Positions 1 to 7,063 of a DNA stretch of 64,000 nucleotides are shown here, piece by piece; the stretch's first letter is position 1, and each line of letters starts with the position of its first letter. The DNA lies in assembly GCA_009841225.1 (NCBI GenBank), contig VXMF01000013.1, positions 62,001 to 126,000 on the forward strand, in the 5' to 3' direction. The DNA is from Terriglobia bacterium. Its GTDB lineage: Bacteria > Acidobacteriota > Terriglobia > Bryobacterales > UBA6623. Both the position numbers and the translations under genes were made by a program. Under the pieces are notes generated by a model that was given only the letters and a program-made list of their open reading frames with translations, was not told the DNA's origin and did no database searches.

Positions 1-116
1 CCAGCGACCCGGGCGAGACCCGCAACCTGTACTACGAGCAGGCCGAGACCGCGAACCGCATGAAGGAAGCGCTCGAAGAGTTCAGGGCGGCGGGGCGAAG
101 CGCGCCTGCGCGCTAA
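1..116 (+). CDS. C-terminal fragment of a probable sulfatase
   Basis: An open frame enters from the left edge and ends at TAA 114-116, giving 37 residues. It contains the stretch DPGETRNLYYEQ, which resembles the end of arylsulfatase-type alkaline-phosphatase-superfamily enzymes, where an acidic D-P-x-E-x-x-N-L motif precedes a helix. Most of the protein, including the formylglycine site, lies outside the window, so activity cannot be judged. It converges on the Na/Pi cotransporter gene with only 6 nt between the stop codons. The family assignment rests on this short motif alone. Confidence 0.5.
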   Translation, partial: SDPGETRNLYYEQAETANRMKEALEEFRAAGRSAPAR

Positions 117-122
117 CGCGTC

Positions 123-1280
123 CTATCCGAACAAGAACGCGGCTGCCGCGGGCAATCCGTAGAACAGCACCAACAGGTACGCTATCGCGAGCAACTTCGA
201 GCGCGTCGCCAGGTCCGCGAAGCCCGTGACGATGTTCAGGATGGATCCGCGCACTGGCGGCCACGGATAGATCAGCAGGGTGGCGGCGAGATTGAAGCCC
301 AAGTGAGTCAGCGCGATCTCGATCCCGGCCTGCGCGTTCGGTCCCGACACTGCCAGCGATGCCATCAGCGCTGTCATCGTCGTACCCAGGTTCGCCCCGA
401 TCGTGACCGGGAAGGCTTGACGCAGCGTGATCAGGCCCACGCCGGCCATCGGTACCAGCAGCGAAGTGGTGATGGAACTCGATTGCACCATGGCGGTGAC
501 AACGCAGCCGATCAGGATCGCCACCACGCCCGAGCCCCCCAGCGCTACTTCGACCATGCGCTCGGCCTTCGACAGCAGCGTGGCGTGCAGCGTCCTCACG
601 ATCAGCATCAGCGACGCGAAGATCAGCGCGCCGCTGCACGCGACCAGTAGAACGCCCTGCGCCTGCGGTGCTGCGAAAAGGGCTTCCGCCAGCGATTGCA
701 GCGGGGCGACTGCGGCCTTGAGCATCAACGAGATCGGGCTGTCGAAGTCGCCCCCGCCCATGGACGGCAGCCCATCCGCCAGGGCGGCCGCAGACTTGGA
801 GAGGAACCCGGTCACGATCTCCAGCGGCAGCAGTACCAGCACCGCCAAGAAGTTGAAGGCGTCGTGACACGTCGCGACCGCGAAGGCGCGCCGAAACTCG
901 TCGGGACGCCCCATGTGCGCGATCGACACGATGGTGTTCGTGGCGGTCGTGCCGATGTTGGCGCCCATGATCATGGGCACGGCGTTGGCCAGCGGCAGCG
1001 GGTTTTCCGGAGCGGCGACCAGGCCCACCACCATAGAAGTCGTGACCGAAGAACTCTGCACGAGCGTCGTCGTCAGGATGCCGACCATCAACGCGATGAA
1101 CGGATTCGACGTTGCGCTGAAGAAGGCCTCCAACAGGTCGCCGCCGAGTAGCTTGAATCCGTCCCCCAAGCCGCGGATGCCGACCAGGAAGACGAATAGC
1201 AGCGCTACGACCGCAATCCCGGCGAGCGCGGCGGCACGGTTCGAATGGTTGTCGGCTGGAGTCGCCGGTCCGGTGCTCAT
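123..1280 (-). CDS. Na+/phosphate cotransporter family protein (NptA-like)
   Basis: This 385-residue integral membrane protein belongs to the Na/Pi-cotransporter II family, which moves inorganic phosphate with sodium across the inner membrane. Two inverted-repeat halves each carry the hallmark QSSS motif (VQSSSVTTS near residue 74 and VQSSSITTS near 266), each followed by a GANIGTT or GANLGTT loop. Hydrophobic segments run throughout. There is no PhoU-like cytosolic tail, so it is the short NptA type. The ATG at 1280 is preferred because hydrophobic sequence begins shortly after it. An 11-bp direct repeat lies just upstream. Direction (uptake or export) is not determinable. Confidence 0.9.
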   Translation of the reverse strand: MSTGPATPADNHSNRAAALAGIAVVALLFVFLVGIRGLGDGFKLLGGDLLEAFFSATSNPFIALMVGILTTTLVQSSSVTTSMVVGLVAAPENPLPLANAVPMIMGANIGTTATNTIVSIAHMGRPDEFRRAFAVATCHDAFNFLAVLVLLPLEIVTGFLSKSAAALADGLPSMGGGDFDSPISLMLKAAVAPLQSLAEALFAAPQAQGVLLVACSGALIFASLMLIVRTLHATLLSKAERMVEVALGGSGVVAILIGCVVTAMVQSSSITTSLLVPMAGVGLITLRQAFPVTIGANLGTTMTALMASLAVSGPNAQAGIEIALTHLGFNLAATLLIYPWPPVRGSILNIVTGFADLATRSKLLAIAYLLVLFYGLPAAAAFLFG

Positions 1281-1297
1281 TGCCTATCGATCACCAA

Positions 1298-1328
1298 GCT
1301 AGAATCGCTGAACTGAGGCTAGAATCGC
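1298..1328. repeat. 11-bp direct repeat upstream of the Na/Pi gene
   Basis: GCTAGAATCGC occurs at 1298-1308 and again at 1318-1328, a 20-bp period close to two helical turns. It lies in the 107-nt gap upstream of the minus-strand Na/Pi cotransporter and downstream of the ttcA-like gene. This could be a paired regulator site, but nothing identifies the regulator. Confidence 0.4.
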
Positions 1329-1387
1329 AGTCGTGCGAACCGGTTCCGCAATGGGCAGGTCGCTTGAACTCGGTTCTCTCTCAGCGC

Positions 1388-2239
1388 TCACCATGCGTAG
1401 TCCACGTCCTGGCACGAAGCAGAATCGATGGCTACAGCGGCGCGCGCGAGCTTCTCCGGCGAGAGCAACATTGTAGCGTCATTCTCTGGCTCGCTCGTTG
1501 TCGGCGGATCACCCAGGAAGCGCTTATCGAGAAGGCGCTCGGCGTCGATTCGCCCCATGGCGGCCAGCAGGTTTTCCAGCACGTGGGGATTGTCCTGGCG
1601 CAGGTCGGCCAGAAATCCTCGCAGCTTCTCGCGGACCGTGCCCGTCTTGTGAGAGCACACGCAAGGCGTGATAGGGATTCCAGATTCCTCGGCGTACGCC
1701 CGGGTGACGTCTTCGCTGACGTATACCAACGGCCGAATCAGGCGGAAGTCTCCCGAGCGCGAACTTGTCACAGGCGGCAAGGCGCTCAAGCGACCAGTGA
1801 ATAGCGCGTTGCGCAGCAGGGCCTCGCACAGGTCGTCTGCGGTGTGACCTAGCGCGACCACGTTGCAGTCGAGCTTGGACGCGACATCATAGACGGCCCG
1901 GCGCCGGAAGCGGCTGCACGTGTCACAGCCGTGTCCTGGCTGGTCTTCGAGCAGTTTCAAGGACGGTTCGTCAACGTAGTATGTCCACTCGACCCCGCGC
2001 TCGGAGAGAAAATCACCGACCGGCTCCACAGGCCGGACGAACTTCCCCTGTTCAATGGTGAAGGCCCGCAGGGAGAATCGCACCGGGGAACGCCGCCGGA
2101 GCAGCAGCAGGGCGTCAAGCAGCGCAAGCGAATCCTTGCCGCCTGACACTCCGACCGCGATGCGGTCGCCATCGCGGATCATGTCGAAGTCGGCGATCGC
2201 CTTGCCCGTCTTGCGGAGCAGTGTCTTGCGAGTGTCCAC
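1388..2239 (-). CDS. ttcA: TtcA-like tRNA 2-thiocytidine-type PP-loop ATPase
   Basis: This 283-residue cytoplasmic enzyme is related to TtcA, which activates C32 of tRNA with ATP and thiolates it using a [4Fe-4S] cluster. The PP-loop SGGKDS is at residues 32-37. A CxxC (CDTC, 105-108) is followed by FRRRAVYDVA, as in the family, and GHTADD lies at 131-136. The third-cysteine region is PCVC (192-195), compressed relative to the usual PCNLC form, so it may be a divergent TtcA subgroup. It starts with GTG 17 nt after the ymdB-like stop, so the two genes are probably co-transcribed. Confidence 0.8.
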   Translation of the reverse strand: MDTRKTLLRKTGKAIADFDMIRDGDRIAVGVSGGKDSLALLDALLLLRRRSPVRFSLRAFTIEQGKFVRPVEPVGDFLSERGVEWTYYVDEPSLKLLEDQPGHGCDTCSRFRRRAVYDVASKLDCNVVALGHTADDLCEALLRNALFTGRLSALPPVTSSRSGDFRLIRPLVYVSEDVTRAYAEESGIPITPCVCSHKTGTVREKLRGFLADLRQDNPHVLENLLAAMGRIDAERLLDKRFLGDPPTTSEPENDATMLLSPEKLARAAVAIDSASCQDVDYAW

Positions 2240-2256
2240 AGCGAGCCACGCGACGG

Positions 2257-3060
2257 CTAGTCCATTATATTGCGACCGCTGCTGTCGTATTCCTGGGCGC
2301 AGCGCCGGATCGAACGGGCACGCCCGGTCCGCTCGTCGACGTCGACTACGACCGCGTTGAGCCGGACCGTGCCAGCGGCTGGCTCGAAGCGCGTTGGCAG
2401 GGCTGTCAGGAAGCGCTTCAGCGACTCGTCCGGCTTCATGCCGATCACCGAGGCAAGCGGCCCCGTCATGCCGACATCCGTAATGTAGGCAGTGCCGCCC
2501 GGCAGCACGCGCTCGTCCGCGGTCGGGACATGCGTGTGCGTGCCAACTACCGCACTGACACGGCCGTCTAGATACTGACCGAAGGCGTTTTTTTCGCTAG
2601 TGACCTCGGCATGGAAGTCGACGAAGCACACTTGCACGTCCGAGGGCAGCTCGGCCAAGAGCTGATCGGCCTGGCGGAACGGGCAGTCGATCAACGGCAG
2701 GTACACGCGGCCTTGCAGGTTGATCACGGCATACGGCACGCCTGTGTCGGTGTGCCCTACGTACAGCCCGCTACCGGGCGCGTCGGGATAATTGTGCGGA
2801 CGCAGCAGCCTGGGCTCGCGCTCCAGATAGGCAAGCACCTCGCGCTTGTCCCAGATGTGATTGCCGGACGTGAGCACGTGCAGGCCCGCGTCGAGCAATT
2901 GATCGGCGATCTTGCCCGTCACGCCGAAACCAGCCGCGGCGTTCTCGCAATTGGCGATCGCGAGGTCGATCTCTTCGTCCACCACCAGGCGCTGCAAGCT
3001 GGCAAACACCGCCCGGCGGCCGGGCCTGCCGACAATGTCGCCGATGAACAAGATCTTCAT
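2257..3060 (-). CDS. ymdB: YmdB-family metallophosphoesterase
   Basis: This 267-residue protein matches the TIGR00282/YmdB family of dinuclear-metal phosphodiesterases, which hydrolyse 2',3'-cyclic nucleotides in Bacillus. The metal ligands are visible: D8 in FIGDIVG, E39-N40 in NCEN, N67-H68 in SGNH, H150 in DFHAE, and H175 and H177 in GTHTHVPT. Length is standard for the family. Upstream, TACGAT lies 8 nt before the ATG with no Shine-Dalgarno sequence, consistent with a leaderless transcript. It is followed closely by the ttcA-like gene. Confidence 0.93.
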   Translation of the reverse strand: MKILFIGDIVGRPGRRAVFASLQRLVVDEEIDLAIANCENAAAGFGVTGKIADQLLDAGLHVLTSGNHIWDKREVLAYLEREPRLLRPHNYPDAPGSGLYVGHTDTGVPYAVINLQGRVYLPLIDCPFRQADQLLAELPSDVQVCFVDFHAEVTSEKNAFGQYLDGRVSAVVGTHTHVPTADERVLPGGTAYITDVGMTGPLASVIGMKPDESLKRFLTALPTRFEPAAGTVRLNAVVVDVDERTGRARSIRRCAQEYDSSGRNIMD

Positions 3061-3119
3061 GGCGGGGAATCGTACAGTTTATCGCGGGTGCTCGCCGAGC
3101 CCGATGGCGGCCGCGAACA

Positions 3120-3902
3120 CTATTCGGCGACAGTCAGCTCGTCGCCGACGACAAGCTGCTTGCCCGCTTGGAGCGGCTCGATCCGAGTGTTGACCGCCAG
3201 CCGATAGTAGCCAGCATAGAGAGCGAGGCTGGTGCCAGCCCGAGCGTGGCGCTCGCGCAACGCGCCGAACTCCTTGACGGAAAGCGCGGCGACCGAGCTG
3301 TTCCCGCGGGAATCGAGGGTCGGGACCGCGCAGCGGCGGCACGGGTTCACCCCGAGGAAGCTCACCTCGCCGATACGGAACGCCTTGGGCTTGCCGGGAG
3401 GACCGAACAGCGTATCCTCTTCGAACGGCCCGAGGCCCGCGATCTCCAAATTGGCGCGAAAGCGCCGGCGCACCTCGTCAGCGGCTAGCCCGAACCACTC
3501 CGCTACGGCATTGATCGACGCCGATCCGATCACAGTCGGTCCAGACGCGTCTTCGTCGTCCGGGAATCCGGCCAGCGAGTCCTGCTGCAACGACACTGCT
3601 TGGCCGAGCACCCTACCGAACCAGGCTTCGAGGGCGGCCCGCTCGCCGGGCAGCTCGAAACGTCCGGAATCCGATCCGAGCGCGAGCTCGACCGCACGAG
3701 CCCGGTCGGAGAAAGCAGCTCGAATGGCGAGAATCTTTGGGCCCAAGCGCTTGGCATTGAGGAACCGGCCGCGCGCGTCGAAGAGCGCATAGTCCCGGTC
3801 TCCTGCCAACCGCACCCCTGATGCCAGCCCCACTCGTTCGAGCTCTAGCGGGTCCAGCGACTTGATCGGATAGACGCGGATTCGGGCGAGGTGAGGTTTC
3901 AT
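3120..3902 (-). CDS. MOSC domain protein (YcbX/mARC-like)
   Basis: About 260 residues with an N-terminal MOSC beta-barrel domain (YPIKSLDPLELE near residue 8) and a C-terminal MOSC domain. VNPCRRCAVPTLDSRG near residue 190 contains the conserved cysteine that binds molybdenum cofactor in YcbX/mARC-type reductases. Such proteins reduce N-hydroxylated compounds or handle sulfur. The frame is open upstream to GTG 3938 and also contains ATG 3917; ATG 3902 fits the conserved start best. It lies 59 nt upstream of the ymdB-like gene on the same strand. Confidence 0.85.
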   Translation of the reverse strand: MKPHLARIRVYPIKSLDPLELERVGLASGVRLAGDRDYALFDARGRFLNAKRLGPKILAIRAAFSDRARAVELALGSDSGRFELPGERAALEAWFGRVLGQAVSLQQDSLAGFPDDEDASGPTVIGSASINAVAEWFGLAADEVRRRFRANLEIAGLGPFEEDTLFGPPGKPKAFRIGEVSFLGVNPCRRCAVPTLDSRGNSSVAALSVKEFGALRERHARAGTSLALYAGYYRLAVNTRIEPLQAGKQLVVGDELTVAE

Positions 3903-4004
3903 GCCGGGCTTACCCATCCTGCATCCCCACGGTCGCACATCTGCGGTGGCATCGCCGGACCGGCTGAAGATGTCCCCCTACCCGGTATAGGCTAGAAGGA
4001 TTCA

Positions 4005-6764
4005 ATGGGCAGCAACGGTCAGCAGCGCGGAGACATCGAAGCGGCAGTCCTGGAAACGGTGAGGGCGCTGCTTACGGAACTGGGGTCGTCGGAAGCCGCC
4101 CGCCGCGCGACGCTACGGTCATCCCTGGAACGAGACCTCGGGCTCGGAAGCCTCGAGCGGGTGGAACTGCTCGTCCGCCTTGAGAGCGCTCTCAGTCTGC
4201 GACTGCCTGAAACTGGCGCACAAACGGCTGAGAGTCCCGCCGACTGGGTGCGCATCGCCTTGGAGGCCAACGGAAGCGGCTCCTCGAACGGCCGCTGGCC
4301 GATCATCCAACCGAGCCGCGAAGCGTACCCCGCACCGGCCGGCGCCACGACCGTCGCCGCAGTGTTGCGGGCTCAAACAGAACGGGATCCGGCGAGGGTC
4401 CATGTCCATCTGCTCGATCAAGACCGCGGCCAAGATATCTCTCACGGGCAGCTCTACGCGAGCGCATCTGCAATCGCAGCAGGCCTGGCGGCGTCAGGGC
4501 TGCGACGCGGCGAGACCGTGGCGATCATGCTGCCTACCTGCGAGGGCTTTTTCTCAAGCTTCCTCGGCGTCATGCTGGCCGGCGGGATCGCGGTCCCGGT
4601 CTATCCCCCCGCCCGGCCGAATCAGCTGGAGACATACATCCAGCGCCAGAGCCGAATCTTGAAGAACGCGCAGGTGCGCTTCCTGATCTCGTTCGATCGG
4701 GTACAGGCTGTCGCGAGCGTCTTGGGCGGGCAATTGCCGTCGCTTCAGGAGACCTTCAGCGTCGATGCCCTCGCAACTCGCGGCCGGAACGCCCGGGTGC
4801 CTGAGGTGGAACCAGCCGAGATCTGCTTCATCCAATACACCTCCGGTAGCACGGGGGATCCGAAGGGCGTGACGCTGACCCATGCCAACGTGCTCGCAAA
4901 CATTCGCGGGATCGGCTTCGCGGTGGAGGTGCGGCCCACCGATACGGTGGTGAGCTGGCTGCCGCTGTACCACGACATGGGGCTCATCGGCTCGTGGCTG
5001 TTCAGCCTGTACTACGGCCTGCCGATCACCGTCCTGTCACCGCTCGACTTCCTCGTCCGGCCGGAACGCTGGCTATGGGCGCTGAGCGACTCCGCGGGAA
5101 GCCTCTGCCCCGCACCGAACTTCGCCTTCGAGCTGTGCGTCCGCAAGGTAACCGACCAAGCCATGGAAGGGGTTGACCTGTCACCGTGGAGGGTGGCAAT
5201 CAATGCCGGCGAGCCAGTGCTGCCGGCAACGCTGAGACGGTTCACCGAGCGCTTTCGGCCTTGGGGATTTGACGAGCGCAGCTTGATGCCGTTCTACGGT
5301 CTGGCCGAGTCTTCCGTAGCCCTGACCTACCCTCCCTTCTGGCGAGGTCCAGTGGTAGACACGATCGACCGGATCGCCTACGAAACCGACGGCCGCGCCG
5401 TGCCGACATCCACGAGCGGGTCAAGTTCGGTGTTGGAATTCGTGGCCAACGGCAAGCCGCTGCCAGGGCACGAAGTCAAGGTTGTGGCCGATGACGGCGC
5501 GATCTTGTCGGATCGCACGCGGGGACGCGTCCTGTTCCGTGGCCCGTCACGGACCAACGGCTATTTCCGCAACCCGGAAGCAACGGCCGCAGTGCTGGAC
5601 GATGATGGCTGGATCGACTCCGGAGACCTAGGCTATGTGGTCGAAGACGAGCTCTATGTGACGGGTCGCCTCAAGGACTGCATCATCAAGGGCGGCCGCA
5701 ACATCATCCCCCAAGACGTGGAGATGGCGTCTTGGGAGGCGGACGGCGTGCGCAAGGGTTGCGTGGCTGCCTTCGGCTGCATCGATCCGGGCAGCGGCAC
5801 CGAGAAGCTCGTGGTGGTCGCCGAGACGCGTGTCAGCGATCCCGCCGCTCGGCAGCGGATCCAGACAGCGGTGACCGAAGCCGTGGCCCAAAGCGTGGGA
5901 ATTCCGCCCGACGACGTCGTGCTCGTCGCTGCGGGCACCGTGCCGAAGACCTCCAGCGGCAAGATCCAGCGCTCGGCGATCCGGAGCACGTACGAATCAG
6001 GCGACCTCGCAGCCCGCGCGGCGAAACCAACCTGGGTCCAGCTGGCGAAGGTCGGTATTCGAGCGGGCGTGCGCTCGGCGGCCAAGACGGTCGGTCGCGG
6101 CAGCAGTGCGACACTCGGGATCGTTCTGCGCCTGTTCGGCTGGTCCGTGGCGGCGCTCTTCGGCATGCTGGCACGGCTCGCCCCCTCGCCCGGGATGGCC
6201 CGTCGAGCGATTGCGCCCGGCGCTGCAATCCTGAGCGCCCTGCGCGGAGCCCGCTGCCGCAAGCGCATCGGAGCTTCTGGACCTGCCGGGTTGATGCTGG
6301 TCAACCGCCTGGACGGCTGCGACCCGCTGGTGGTGGCTGCAGTGCTCCAGGACAGCTTCGTGTTCGCGGACCGCACCGCGTTCAGCGGTCTTTCCTCCGC
6401 CGAGGCCTTCCTGCTCGATCCGCTCGTCGCCCCTCCGGCTGAGGGCGTCTCGGCTCCGCGCGCGGCCGACCTGCAGCTGCGCATGCAGGCCGCCATCGCG
6501 GGAGGGCAATCCGTTGTGAGCTTCGCTGACAGCGCCGCTGGCGCGTCACCTGCCCGAACTCGCTTTCGGGCCGAAGGATTCGCGGCAGCCGCCGCCACCG
6601 GCGCGCCGTTGATCCCCGTGCACTTGGGCAGGGCCGAAGCTCAGGCCGTCGCGGCAATCCAAGGCGATCCGATCCACGTCAGCCCATCCGACGGCGAGCT
6701 TGCCAGCGTCCGAGCCCGGGTGCGAGAAGTCCTCGCCCAAGCTTCCGGGCCGACTCCTGGCTAG
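4005..6764 (+). CDS. ACP-fatty-acyl-AMP ligase fused to degenerate PlsC-like acyltransferase
   Basis: This 919-residue protein has three parts. Residues 10-90 are an acyl-carrier domain with the phosphopantetheine serine at S49 in GLGSLE. Residues 115-660 are an adenylating FAAL-type ligase: A3 loop YTSGSTGDPKG 278-288, YGLAESS 431-437, SGDLGY 539-544, and catalytic K653 in PKTSSGK. A hydrophobic stretch lies near 703-725. Residues 760-915 resemble a PlsC/LPLAT acyltransferase, but the HX4D histidine is Arg (NRLDGCD 767-773) and the FPEGTR-like block reads FADSAAG (840-846), so it is probably inactive. The ligase would load fatty acids as acyl-AMP onto its own ACP. AGAAGGA lies 4 nt before the ATG. 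Confidence 0.88.
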   Translation: MGSNGQQRGDIEAAVLETVRALLTELGSSEAARRATLRSSLERDLGLGSLERVELLVRLESALSLRLPETGAQTAESPADWVRIALEANGSGSSNGRWPIIQPSREAYPAPAGATTVAAVLRAQTERDPARVHVHLLDQDRGQDISHGQLYASASAIAAGLAASGLRRGETVAIMLPTCEGFFSSFLGVMLAGGIAVPVYPPARPNQLETYIQRQSRILKNAQVRFLISFDRVQAVASVLGGQLPSLQETFSVDALATRGRNARVPEVEPAEICFIQYTSGSTGDPKGVTLTHANVLANIRGIGFAVEVRPTDTVVSWLPLYHDMGLIGSWLFSLYYGLPITVLSPLDFLVRPERWLWALSDSAGSLCPAPNFAFELCVRKVTDQAMEGVDLSPWRVAINAGEPVLPATLRRFTERFRPWGFDERSLMPFYGLAESSVALTYPPFWRGPVVDTIDRIAYETDGRAVPTSTSGSSSVLEFVANGKPLPGHEVKVVADDGAILSDRTRGRVLFRGPSRTNGYFRNPEATAAVLDDDGWIDSGDLGYVVEDELYVTGRLKDCIIKGGRNIIPQDVEMASWEADGVRKGCVAAFGCIDPGSGTEKLVVVAETRVSDPAARQRIQTAVTEAVAQSVGIPPDDVVLVAAGTVPKTSSGKIQRSAIRSTYESGDLAARAAKPTWVQLAKVGIRAGVRSAAKTVGRGSSATLGIVLRLFGWSVAALFGMLARLAPSPGMARRAIAPGAAILSALRGARCRKRIGASGPAGLMLVNRLDGCDPLVVAAVLQDSFVFADRTAFSGLSSAEAFLLDPLVAPPAEGVSAPRAADLQLRMQAAIAGGQSVVSFADSAAGASPARTRFRAEGFAAAAATGAPLIPVHLGRAEAQAVAAIQGDPIHVSPSDGELASVRARVREVLAQASGPTPG

Positions 6765-6774
6765 AATAAGAGCC

Positions 6775-7005
6775 ATGCCGATCTACGAATACCAGTGCGG
6801 TGAGTGTGATTCCCGCTTTGAGGCGCTCGTAATGGGCTCGGCCCCCGAGCCCGACAGCTGCGAGTGCGGCAGCCACTCGATCGAACGAGTCTATTCGACG
6901 TTCTCGGCCAGTTCGGGGAACAGCCCGGCGGACGCCTGCGCGACCCCCGCCGAACAGCGCTGCGGCGGCCCGGCCTGCATGGGCGGCATGTGCGGCATGA
7001 ACTGA
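6775..7005 (+). CDS. FmdB-family zinc ribbon protein
   Basis: A 76-residue protein starting MPIYEYQCGECDSRFE, the classic FmdB/putative regulatory zinc-ribbon start. CxxC pairs at residues 8-11 and 28-30 (CEC) would form the ribbon, and the tail is Cys/Gly/Met-rich (CMGGMCGMN). It starts 10 nt after the FAAL stop codon. A TAGAAT box overlapping that stop lies 7 nt before the ATG and there is no Shine-Dalgarno sequence, so it could have its own leaderless promoter. Its function is unknown; relatives occur beside amide or sulfur metabolism genes. Confidence 0.85.
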   Translation: MPIYEYQCGECDSRFEALVMGSAPEPDSCECGSHSIERVYSTFSASSGNSPADACATPAEQRCGGPACMGGMCGMN

Positions 7006-7063
7006 CCCGCATCCCTGGAAGCAGCCCCGCTCCGCGCTGCCTAGCCAGCGCTAATCCCAGCAG

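Noticed and set aside
4005..6764. Acyl-CoA synthetase instead of acyl-AMP ligase
   Set aside because: The attached ACP and FAAL-like SPLDFLVRPERWLWALS and PNFAFELCVRK segments favour loading onto ACP rather than CoA.
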